Source: DASUPK01 sp036505735 (lineage in GTDB: Bacteria; Actinomycetota; Thermoleophilia; Solirubrobacterales; 70-9). Taken from it: a stretch of DNA of 23,345 nt. Position numbers and translations under genes: made by a program. The DNA lies in NCBI GenBank assembly GCA_036505735.1, contig DASXSZ010000101.1, positions 1 to 23,345 of the forward strand. The letters run 5' to 3'. Below the pieces are notes generated by a model. The model did no database searches and had not been told where the DNA came from. It saw nothing but the letters and a program-made list of their open reading frames with translations. Of this stretch, positions 1-6,992 are shown one piece after another; position 1 is the stretch's first letter, and each line of letters starts with the position of its first letter.

Positions 1-439
1 TACCGGATTGGATTTCCCCGAGCCGAAGGGCACACCGATCCACGCCGGAGGTCGCGGCGTCGTCTCCTTCGCGGGCCTCAACACCGGCGGCTACGGCAAC
101 CTCGTCGTGGTAAGCCACCGGCTCGGGTTCGAGACCTGGTATGCGCACATGTCGGTGATCGCGGCGTCCGTCGGCCAGGCCGTCTCCGGCGGGGTGACCA
201 TCGGCTACGTCGGTTCGACCGGGCACTCGACCGGTCCGCACCTCCACTTCGAGGTCCGCCACTTCGGCACCCCGATCGACCCGACCCCGTACCTGCTCGG
301 CTACATGTCCGCGTCCGGCGGCGCGGCCCGCCGGAGTGGAAGCGGGTCGAAGCACCATTCCCGTCATTGCAGGCCCAACGCGGACGCGCGCGGCCGGGGC
401 GCGGACCCGCTGGTCGCGCGCCTTGACCGCTGCCCCTAG
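1..439 (+). CDS. M23 (LytM-type) peptidase, C-terminal part
   Basis: This is the 3' part of a secreted zinc metallopeptidase of the M23/LytM family, which cleaves peptide cross-links of peptidoglycan outside the membrane. The open frame runs in from the left edge (first full codon at base 2), so the start, any signal peptide and the first zinc-ligand histidine are missing. The visible domain begins with TGLDFPEPKGTPIHA, which carries the zinc-ligand aspartate. It continues through the glycine-rich strands (GGYGNLVVVSH, WYAHMS) to the HLHFEVR signature, whose HxH supplies the active-site and last zinc-ligand histidines. After the domain, about 40 residues rich in Gly, Ser and Arg form a low-complexity tail with no recognisable fold. 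The next gene, ffh, starts 25 bases after the stop. The family call is secure. Whether the protein is an active enzyme or a LytM-type amidase activator cannot be judged from this fragment. Confidence 0.88.
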   Translation, partial: TGLDFPEPKGTPIHAGGRGVVSFAGLNTGGYGNLVVVSHRLGFETWYAHMSVIAASVGQAVSGGVTIGYVGSTGHSTGPHLHFEVRHFGTPIDPTPYLLGYMSASGGAARRSGSGSKHHSRHCRPNADARGRGADPLVARLDRCP

Positions 440-450
440 CCCGTCGTCTC

Positions 451-456
451 TAAGCT
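451..456 (+). promoter_or_regulatory. Possible -10 box (TAAGCT) for ffh
   Basis: TAAGCT lies 8 bases before the ffh ATG, and no Shine-Dalgarno sequence lies between. This spacing fits a leaderless or nearly leaderless transcript. A TTGACC at 423-428 resembles a -35 box, but its 22-base spacing is too long for a standard promoter. The call is tentative. Confidence 0.3.
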
Positions 457-464
457 GGGCCGGC

Positions 465-1796
<1,332 letters not shown>

Positions 1797-1823
1797 GTGG
1801 CATCGTCTAACCTCATCCGCCGC

Positions 1824-2078
1824 ATGTCCGTGAGAATCAGACTTCGCAGGGTCGGGAGCAAGAAGAACCCGATCTGGAGGGTTGTGGTCGCCGATCAGCG
1901 CTCGCCGCGCGACGGTCGCACGATCGAGACGATCGGCCAGTACAACCCGCAAACGGACCCCTCGCTGATCGTGATCGACGAGGACCGCGCCCGCCACTGG
2001 CTCGGCCGGGGGGCCCAGCCAACCCGCACCGTGGCGACGCTGCTTCGCACCCAGGGAATCCAGGCCACCGGCCGCTGA
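1824..2078 (+). CDS. rpsP: 30S ribosomal protein S16 (bS16)
   Basis: bS16 is a primary assembly protein of the small ribosomal subunit. The 84-residue product begins with the family signature MSVRIRLRRVGSKKNPIWRV and contains VVADQRSPRDGR and IETIGQYNP, also highly conserved. Length is normal. ATG 1824 is preferred over the GTG at 1797, which would add nine residues (MASSNLIRR) not expected at this conserved N-terminus. The C-terminal part (RARHWLGRGAQPTRTVATLLRTQGI) also matches the family. The gene follows ffh by 27 bases and precedes khpA by 20 bases, so it is very probably co-transcribed with both. Confidence 0.96.
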   Translation: MSVRIRLRRVGSKKNPIWRVVVADQRSPRDGRTIETIGQYNPQTDPSLIVIDEDRARHWLGRGAQPTRTVATLLRTQGIQATGR

Positions 2079-2098
2079 CCGGCCGAGTCGGGCGTTCC

Positions 2099-2332
2099 GT
2101 GCGCGAGCTGCTCGAGTTCCTGGCCCGCTCCCTGGTCGCCCAGCCCGATGCGGTCAAGGTGACCGAGGTCGAGGAGATCGACGGCGAGGTGGTGCTCGAG
2201 GTCGAGGTCGCCGAGGATGACCTCGGCCGGGTGATCGGCCGGGGCGGCCGCATCGCGAACGCCCTGCGCTCGGTGATGAAGGCTGCGGCCACCCGCGAGG
2301 AGAAGCGCGTGGTCGTCGACATCCTGGACTGA
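2099..2332 (+). CDS. khpA: KH-domain RNA-binding protein KhpA
   Basis: This is a 77-residue single KH-domain protein of the KhpA (YlqC) family. In Gram-positive bacteria KhpA pairs with KhpB/Jag, binds RNA and influences cell division and elongation. The RNA-binding GxxG loop is visible as IGRGGRIA at residues 44-51, followed by the helix ANALRSVMKAAA and the final strand KRVVVDIL. The start is GTG at 2099 (MRELLEFLARSLV), 20 bases after the rpsP stop. In many bacteria the next gene is rimM, but here trmD begins only nine bases after the khpA stop. The family call is very likely; the physiological role is inferred from family knowledge. Confidence 0.93.
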   Translation: MRELLEFLARSLVAQPDAVKVTEVEEIDGEVVLEVEVAEDDLGRVIGRGGRIANALRSVMKAAATREEKRVVVDILD

Positions 2333-2341
2333 GCCCCGCTC

Positions 2342-3001
2342 GTGCTGATCGACGTCTTCACGCTCTTCCCGGAGCACTTCGACTGGTTCCTGCGCCAGCG
2401 TCATGTCACCAACGCACTCGCCGCGGACACCCAGATGAGCTTCCGCAACTACCGCGAGACGACCCCGCTGAGCGCGGGCCAGGTCGATGACGCGCCGTAC
2501 GGCGGCGGGGCGGGGATGGTGATGCGGGTCGATGTGGTCGACGCCGCGCTCGAGGCGGCCTACGGCGCCGATCGCGACGGTGTCAGGAAGATCGCGCTGG
2601 CCCCGTCAGGACGCCTCTTCGACGAGGCGCTGGCGGCCGAGCTGGCTGAGGAATCGCACCTGGCTCTGCTCTGCGGCCGCTACGAGGGCTTCGACGAGCG
2701 GGTGGTCGCGCAGTTGGCGGACGATGCGATCTCGATCGGGCGATATGTCCTGGCCGGGGGCGAGCTGCCGGCAATGGTGATCTGCGACGCGGTGCTCCGC
2801 AAGCTGCCCGGGGCGCTCGGCGACGTGGAGAGCGCCGTCGAGGAGTCCTACAGCGTCGCCCTCGAGGGCGCGCCCGAGTACCCGCACTACACCCGGCCCG
2901 CCTCCTATCGCGGCTGGGACGTGCCCGAGGTGCTCCTCTCGGGCAACCACGCCCGGGTCAGGGAATGGCGTCTGGCGCAAGCTCGCCAGCGGGCCAAATA
3001 G
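2342..3001 (+). CDS. trmD: tRNA (guanine-N1)-methyltransferase TrmD
   Basis: TrmD makes m1G37 in tRNAs that read CNN codons, using S-adenosylmethionine, and so prevents +1 frameshifting. The 219-residue protein carries the trefoil-knot SPOUT motifs: PYGGGAGMVM near residue 56, LLCGRYEGFDERV near 113, SIGRYVLAGGELP near 134, and PHYTRPASYRGWDVPEVLLSGNH near 182. The aspartate seen just before the PHYTRP motif in E. coli (LLDCPHYTRP) is replaced by glutamate (PEYPHYTRP). I believe the same substitution occurs in other TrmDs. The protein is shorter than the E. coli enzyme because the C-terminal helical domain ends soon after WRLAQARQRAK. The start is GTG 2342, giving MLIDVFTLFPEHF, a standard N-terminus. 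rimM is absent from its usual upstream position. Confidence 0.95.
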   Translation: MLIDVFTLFPEHFDWFLRQRHVTNALAADTQMSFRNYRETTPLSAGQVDDAPYGGGAGMVMRVDVVDAALEAAYGADRDGVRKIALAPSGRLFDEALAAELAEESHLALLCGRYEGFDERVVAQLADDAISIGRYVLAGGELPAMVICDAVLRKLPGALGDVESAVEESYSVALEGAPEYPHYTRPASYRGWDVPEVLLSGNHARVREWRLAQARQRAK

Positions 3002-3012
3002 CCCTTCTCCGC

Positions 3013-3018
3013 TAGCAT
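3013..3018 (+). promoter_or_regulatory. Possible -10 box (TAGCAT) ahead of the rplS leader
   Basis: TAGCAT lies just after the trmD stop and would place a transcription start near 3025, directly ahead of the hairpin and T-run described next. No convincing -35 box was seen at 17-base spacing. If real, the transcript would begin with a structured leader of about 110 bases before rplS. Confidence 0.25.
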
Positions 3019-3029
3019 TCCGCGTCGCG

Positions 3030-3057
3030 GCGCGCGCCACCGGCACGCGCTCTTTTT
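3030..3057 (+). terminator. Hairpin plus T-run between trmD and rplS (terminator or attenuator)
   Basis: Bases 3030-3034 (GCGCG) pair with 3046-3050 (CGCGC), and 3036-3038 (GCC) with 3042-3044 (GGC), separated by one C/A mismatch and closed by a three-base loop. The stem is followed at once by TCTTTTT (3051-3057). This has the form of an intrinsic terminator. It could end the ffh–trmD transcript or work as an attenuator in a leader before rplS. Confidence 0.55.
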
Positions 3058-3106
3058 GAGTCCGCTGTGCGGCCCTCTTGGTTTAGGTGCCGCTCAGGCC
3101 GGACTC
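3058..3106 (+). promoter_or_regulatory. Predicted structured leader element upstream of rplS
   Basis: GAGTCCG at 3058-3064 is the exact reverse complement of CGGACTC at 3100-3106. Inside it GCGGC (3069-3073) pairs with GCCGC (3089-3093), leaving a 15-base loop. The nested stems lie between the T-run at 3051-3057 and the rplS ATG at 3137. Autoregulatory mRNA structures are common ahead of ribosomal protein genes, so a bL19-responsive leader is possible. I do not recognise it as a described leader class. Confidence 0.35.
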
Positions 3107-3136
3107 TCAGCATCCGCAACCGACGATCTGCACCGC

Positions 3137-3706
3137 ATGAGCACAGTCATCGAGAGCCTCGAGAAGCGCGTCCTCAAGCAGCGGCCGAAGTTCGACGCCG
3201 GCGACCGAGTGCGGGTCCACTTCCAGGTCGTCGAGGGCAATCGCCGGCGAACCCAGGTGTTCGAGGGCATCGTGCTCAAGCGGCAGGGGAGCGGGGCGCG
3301 CGAGACGTTCACGGTACGCAAGCAGTCGTTCGGCGTCGGCGTTGAGCGAACCTTCCCACTGCACTCGCCCAAGATCGAGAAGCTGGAGATCGCCGCCCGC
3401 GGCGACGTCCGGCGGGCGAAGCTCTACTACCTGCGCGAGAAGGTCGGCAAGCGCGCGCGCGTCGCCGAGCGGCGCTGGGGCATCGAGGACGAGATCGTCG
3501 TGGCGCCCGGGGAAGCGGAGGCGGTCGACGCCGAGGGCGTCGCCGTCAGCGAGGCCGAGGCCGAGCTGGTCGAGCCTCCCGTAGAGGAGGGAGAGGCCGA
3601 GGGTGCCGGGGAGCAGGCGGAGGCGGACGCCGCGGATGCCGGGGAGCGGGCGGAGGCGGAGCCGGAGGAGACGGTCGACGCCTCCCCTGAAGAGGCAGAA
3701 GACTGA
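3137..3706 (+). CDS. rplS: 50S ribosomal protein L19 (bL19) with acidic C-terminal extension
   Basis: bL19 sits at the 30S–50S interface and forms inter-subunit bridges. Residues 1-118 match the normal protein: KFDAGDRVRVHFQVVEGNRRRTQVFEGIVLKRQGSG, then FTVRKQSFGVGVERTFPLHSPKIEKLEI, then RRAKLYYLREKVGKRARVAER. The usual length is about 115 residues. This one has 189, with roughly 70 extra residues made almost only of Glu, Ala, Asp, Gly, Val and Pro, strongly acidic and probably disordered. Part of the tail is a 24-bp direct repeat (3604-3627 and 3637-3660, one mismatch). ATG 3137 gives the standard N-terminus; the in-frame codons from 3056 lie in the leader. The stop (TGA, 3704-3706) overlaps the proposed CTG start of lepB. 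Confidence 0.94.
   Translation: MSTVIESLEKRVLKQRPKFDAGDRVRVHFQVVEGNRRRTQVFEGIVLKRQGSGARETFTVRKQSFGVGVERTFPLHSPKIEKLEIAARGDVRRAKLYYLREKVGKRARVAERRWGIEDEIVVAPGEAEAVDAEGVAVSEAEAELVEPPVEEGEAEGAGEQAEADAADAGERAEAEPEETVDASPEEAED
3604..3660 (+). repeat. 24-bp direct repeat inside the rplS tail
   Basis: The copies are 3604-3627 and 3637-3660. They differ at one base and their starts are 33 bases (11 codons) apart. Each encodes AGE(Q/R)AEA plus an acidic residue. This in-frame duplication suggests the acidic tail grew by local repeat expansion. Confidence 0.8.
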
Positions 3707-4338
3707 GAATCCCGAGGCCCCACAGCACCCAGGGCGCGCTCATCGAGCTCGTCGTCATCGTCGCGCTCGCGCTCGGGCTCGCTCTCGGGATCCAGGCGTT
3801 CATCATCAAGCCGTACCAGATCCCCTCCGAGTCGATGGAGCCGACGCTCGACGTCGGCCAGCGGGTCCTGGTCAATCGCTTCCTCTACGACTTCAAGGAC
3901 CCGCAGATCGGGGACATCGTCGTCTTCCATCCGCCGCAGGGAGCCGAGGGCGGTGGCGCCGGCGGAGAGTGCGGTGACCCGAGGACCGGCGCGGGCGGCA
4001 GCAGTGGCGCGGCCTGCGATCAGCCGACTCCGGGGGAGGCGAGCGTCAACTTCATCAAGCGGATCGTGGCCGGCCCGGGCGACACGCTGAGCATCGAGAA
4101 CGGCCACCCGGTGGTGAACGGGAAGGTCGCCGACGAGAGCTTCATCCAGCCCTGCACCCCCGGAGGAGCCTGCAATTTGCCCAAACAGATCACCATCCCG
4201 CCCGATCATTACTTCATGATGGGCGACAACCGTGGGTCGAGCGACGACAGCCGCTTCTGGGGACCAGTCCCCCGAGACTGGATCATCGGCAAGGCCTTCG
4301 CCACCTACTGGCCGCCGAGCCGTATCGGCATCTTCTAA
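3703..4338 (+). CDS. lepB: Signal peptidase I
   Basis: Type I signal peptidase removes signal peptides from secreted proteins at the outer face of the membrane. From the proposed start it has a transmembrane segment (about 12-35), then IPSESMEPTL with nucleophile Ser44, GDIVVFHPP, NFIKRIVAGPGD with general-base Lys119, and MMGDNRGSSDDSRFWGPVP (173-189). An insert at about 80-115 is rich in Gly and holds Cys90 and Cys105; Cys151 and Cys157 follow, so external disulfides are possible. There is no ATG, GTG or TTG between the in-frame stop at 3688-3690 and the membrane segment. ATG 3835 would remove both the anchor and the catalytic Ser. CTG 3703 overlaps the rplS stop and has AGAGG (3691-3695) seven bases upstream, so I chose it. 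The function is certain; the start is inferred. Confidence 0.9.
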   Translation: MRIPRPHSTQGALIELVVIVALALGLALGIQAFIIKPYQIPSESMEPTLDVGQRVLVNRFLYDFKDPQIGDIVVFHPPQGAEGGGAGGECGDPRTGAGGSSGAACDQPTPGEASVNFIKRIVAGPGDTLSIENGHPVVNGKVADESFIQPCTPGGACNLPKQITIPPDHYFMMGDNRGSSDDSRFWGPVPRDWIIGKAFATYWPPSRIGIF

Positions 4339-4408
4339 GAACTCCCGGCGCAAGCGCCGCACCGCCGCACGCCTGTTCCGCTTCGACCGGTCGTTTGGGC
4401 GCCGCTTC

Positions 4409-5104
4409 GTGGCGGGCGTGGACGAGGCCGGGCGCGGCTCGCTTGCGGGACCGCTGCTGGCCGCCGGCGTCCTGATCGACCTGGAGCGAATCGGCCGCTC
4501 CGAGCGCCTCGCGCTGGCGCGGCTCGACGATTCGAAACAGAAGACCCCGGAGGAGCGGGAGGAGCTCTACCCGCAGGTGATCCGGGCTGCGGCCTGCGTC
4601 TCGGTCGCGGTCCGCTCGCCCCGGGCGATCGACCGCAACGGCCTCCACGTCTCCAATCTCGCGGCGCTCAGCGACTGCATGCGCGCGGTCGCCCAGGACG
4701 ACGCGACCCGTCTCGTCGACGGCTTTCGCCTGCCCGCCTGCGAGCTCGAGCATACGCCGGTGGTCGACGGCGATGCCCGCAGCGCTGCGATCGCGGCCGC
4801 TTCGGTGATCGCCAAGGTGACTCGCGACCGCTACATGCGCCGGGTCGCGGGCCTCTATCCGGGCTGGAGCTTCGAGGACAACGTCGGCTACTCGACGCCC
4901 GAGCATCGCGAGGCGATCATGCGCCACGGGATCTGTCCGCTGCATCGGCGCTCGTTCGCGTCGGTCGCCTACTCGCAGCTCGGGCTGGACGGGCTGCCCC
5001 TGGAGGATGTTTCAGAAGGCCTGGCGGATGTGATCGACATCCGCGAGGCCATCCGGGCCGAAGCTGACCCCAATGACGTCGAAGCGATAGCCCGCGACGC
5101 CTGA
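4409..5104 (+). CDS. rnhB: Ribonuclease HII
   Basis: RNase HII cuts RNA–DNA hybrids and single ribonucleotides embedded in DNA. The catalytic motif VAGVDEAGRGSLAGPLLAAGV stands at the start of the protein. LDDSKQKTPEEREELY, the DRNGLHVSNLAAL segment, LVDGF (third acidic residue) and AAASVIAKVTRDRYM (fourth) follow in the expected order. GTG 4409 is the only canonical start near the domain and would give a very short N-terminus, as in some archaeal RNases HII. However, the in-frame sequence upstream (SRRKRRTAARLFRFDRSFG) also looks like genuine coding sequence. Alternatives are a CTG at 4373 or the GTG at 4232 deep inside lepB. The last 93 bases overlap the opposed yraN gene. The function is secure; the start is uncertain. 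Confidence 0.92.
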   Translation: MAGVDEAGRGSLAGPLLAAGVLIDLERIGRSERLALARLDDSKQKTPEEREELYPQVIRAAACVSVAVRSPRAIDRNGLHVSNLAALSDCMRAVAQDDATRLVDGFRLPACELEHTPVVDGDARSAAIAAASVIAKVTRDRYMRRVAGLYPGWSFEDNVGYSTPEHREAIMRHGICPLHRRSFASVAYSQLGLDGLPLEDVSEGLADVIDIREAIRAEADPNDVEAIARDA

Positions 5105-5386
5105 GGGGCCCCGCCGATCCGCGATCCATTCCCGGGCGAGCCGGCGCAGCTTGCGCTGCTTGCGATGGCCGACCGCGTGCGCCGGGCGCTCGGGGCCGAC
5201 GGTGGCACCGACCCGGCCCGCCTTGACCTCGACGAAGACCAGCGTTGTGCCATCCAGCGCGACCAGGTCGAGCTCCCCGGACGGCAGGCGGACGTTCCGC
5301 CCGACGATCCGCCATCCGGATCGTTCCAGTCCGGCCGCGACGAGCTCCTCGGCCCGTCGACCGAGCCTCTGTCTGGCGTAGGTCAC
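5012..5386 (-). CDS. yraN: YraN / UPF0102 family nuclease-fold protein
   Basis: This is a 124-residue member of the UPF0102 (YraN) family, which has a restriction-endonuclease-like fold and no firmly established role; links to DNA recombination or repair have been suggested. The family core is visible: RQRLGRRAEELVAAGLERSGWRIVGRNVR near the N-terminus, then GELDLVALDGTTLVFVEVKAGR, which contains the ExD…ExK nuclease signature. HRKQRKLRRLAREWIA and YRFDVIGV follow. GTG 5386 was chosen because it gives the normal family length; a TTG at 5428 would add 14 residues. It neighbours rnhB and comM/dprA, as in many bacteria, but lies on the opposite strand. Its 3' end overlaps that of rnhB by 93 bases. 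Confidence 0.92.
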   Translation of the reverse strand: MTYARQRLGRRAEELVAAGLERSGWRIVGRNVRLPSGELDLVALDGTTLVFVEVKAGRVGATVGPERPAHAVGHRKQRKLRRLAREWIADRRGPSGVAGYRFDVIGVSFGPDGLADVDHIRQAF

Positions 5387-5489
5387 CCCTCCAGGCTGGG
5401 CAAACGCGTCGCCCGCGACGCGCGTCAATCGCTACCGGGGCATGACGGGGCCGTGACTTTGTGCGCGCCGGCCGCGACCCCGGCCGGCC

Positions 5490-5495
5490 TACCGT
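5490..5495 (+). promoter_or_regulatory. Possible -10 box (TACCGT) for comM
   Basis: TACCGT lies six bases before the comM ATG, with no ribosome binding site between. This fits a leaderless transcript starting at or next to the ATG. No good -35 match was found. The call is tentative. Confidence 0.3.
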
Positions 5496-5501
5496 CGTCC
5501 G

Positions 5502-6992
5502 ATGTTCGCGATCGCCCGGACCTTCGCCCTCGTCGGGGTCGCGGCGGAGCCGGTCCACGTGGAGGTCGACATCGGAGGGGGGTTGCCGTCCTTCACGATC
5601 GTCGGACTGCCCGACGCCGCGGTTCGCGAGTCGCGGGAGCGCGTCCGCTCCGCCCTGACCAACTCCGGCTTCAAGCACCCGCAGCACCGGATCACCGTCA
5701 ACCTCGCCCCGGCGGACGTCCGCAAGGCGGGGCCCGGCTTCGACCTGGCGATCGCGGCGGCGCTGTTGGTCGCGACGGGCCAGCTCCCCCAGCGCGTCCT
5801 GGATCGCTACGCCCTCGCGGGCGAGCTCGCTCTGGACGGGGCGATCCGGCCCGTGCCGGGCGCCCTGGCGATGGCCGAGGGCGCCAGGGGCTGGGGCATG
5901 ACGGGCGTCGCGGTCGCCCCGGAGGATGCGAGCCAGGCGGCGCTCGTGGGCGGAGTCGAGGTCGTGCCGGTCGACCACGTCACCCGGCTCCGCGAGCTGG
6001 CGGAGGGAGGGATCGAGCCGGCGCCCGCCGCCTCGCCACCGGAAGCTGCCGATGAGGACCTCCCCGATCTGGCGGACCTCAGGGGGCACCCGGTCCTCCG
6101 GCGCTGTCTCGAGATTGCGGCGGCGGGAGCGCACAGCCTCCTTCTGATCGGGCCGCCCGGGGGCGGCAAGACGCTCGCCCTGCAGCGGCTGCCCTCCCTG
6201 ATGCCCCCGCTGACCCCTGAGGAAGTGATCGAGGTGACTCTGATCGCCGGCGTCTGCGGCGAGAATGGCGGCCCGCGCCTGCGGCGGCCGTTCCGGGCGC
6301 CCCACCACACGATCTCCGGCCGTGCGCTGGTCGGCGGGGGGACGCCACCGCGCCCGGGAGAGGTGACCCGGGCCCACCGCGGGATCCTGCTGCTCGACGA
6401 GCTCGGAGAGTTCCGGCGCGACGCGCTGGAGGCGCTTCGGGTGCCGCTCGAGGAGGGGGTGGTCATCGTCACCCGCACCTCCGGCACGGTCTCGCTGCCC
6501 TGCCGTTTCATGCTGGTGGCGGCCTCGAATCCCTGCCCTTGCGGGAACGGCCCGGATTCGGGGGAATGCGACTGCCACCCCGGCGCGGTGTCCCGCTACA
6601 TGGCGAAGCTGAGCGGCGCCCTAGCTGACCGGATCGACATCACCCTCCGCGTGGATCCGCCGCCGGCGGAGGAGCTCACCGAGGAGGAGACAGAGGGTTC
6701 TCCGGCAGTGAGGGAGCGTGTCGTCCGAGCCCGGCGCGTGCAGGCCGAGCGTCTCGGGCCCGGGCGCACGAACGCCGACATGATGCCGAGCGAGCTGCGG
6801 CGGCACTGCCATCTCGACCCGGCATCCCGGCGGGTGCTCGAGTCGGGCCACCGGCAGCTCGGACTGAGCGCTCGCGGCTGGGACCGTTGCCTGCATCTGG
6901 CGCGGACGATCGCGGACCTGGCGGGCGAGGATCGGATAGCCGAGGAGCACGTGATCGAGGCGATCGACAGGCGAAGACGCCCCGACCCGTGA
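5502..6992 (+). CDS. comM: ComM-like AAA+ ATPase (Mg-chelatase-like, YifB)
   Basis: ComM-type proteins are hexameric helicases that drive branch migration during recombination of incoming DNA. Their role in bacteria not known to be competent is less clear. The 496-residue protein has the N-terminal Lon-protease-like domain (1-185; VGLPDAAVRESRERVRSAL and NLAPADVRKAGPGFDLAIA). A AAA+ core follows with Walker A GPPGGGKT (217-224), RPFRAPHHT (262-270), Walker B ILLLDE (295-300) and the Cys-rich NPCPCGNGPDSGECDC (343-358). The C-terminal Mg-chelatase helical domain ends at the stop. All motifs look intact. The GTG start of dprA overlaps the stop (GTGA), so translation of the pair is probably coupled. 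Confidence 0.95.
   Translation: MFAIARTFALVGVAAEPVHVEVDIGGGLPSFTIVGLPDAAVRESRERVRSALTNSGFKHPQHRITVNLAPADVRKAGPGFDLAIAAALLVATGQLPQRVLDRYALAGELALDGAIRPVPGALAMAEGARGWGMTGVAVAPEDASQAALVGGVEVVPVDHVTRLRELAEGGIEPAPAASPPEAADEDLPDLADLRGHPVLRRCLEIAAAGAHSLLLIGPPGGGKTLALQRLPSLMPPLTPEEVIEVTLIAGVCGENGGPRLRRPFRAPHHTISGRALVGGGTPPRPGEVTRAHRGILLLDELGEFRRDALEALRVPLEEGVVIVTRTSGTVSLPCRFMLVAASNPCPCGNGPDSGECDCHPGAVSRYMAKLSGALADRIDITLRVDPPPAEELTEEETEGSPAVRERVVRARRVQAERLGPGRTNADMMPSELRRHCHLDPASRRVLESGHRQLGLSARGWDRCLHLARTIADLAGEDRIAEEHVIEAIDRRRRPDP

Noticed and set aside
3640..3720. Programmed frameshift fusing rplS and lepB
   Set aside because: No slippery heptamer or stimulatory hairpin was seen at the junction. 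A CTG start with an AGAGG seven bases upstream is simpler.
4232..4408. GTG 4232 as the RNase HII start
   Set aside because: It would overlap the essential GDNRGSSDDSR region of lepB by more than 100 bases, and the added residues are low-complexity.
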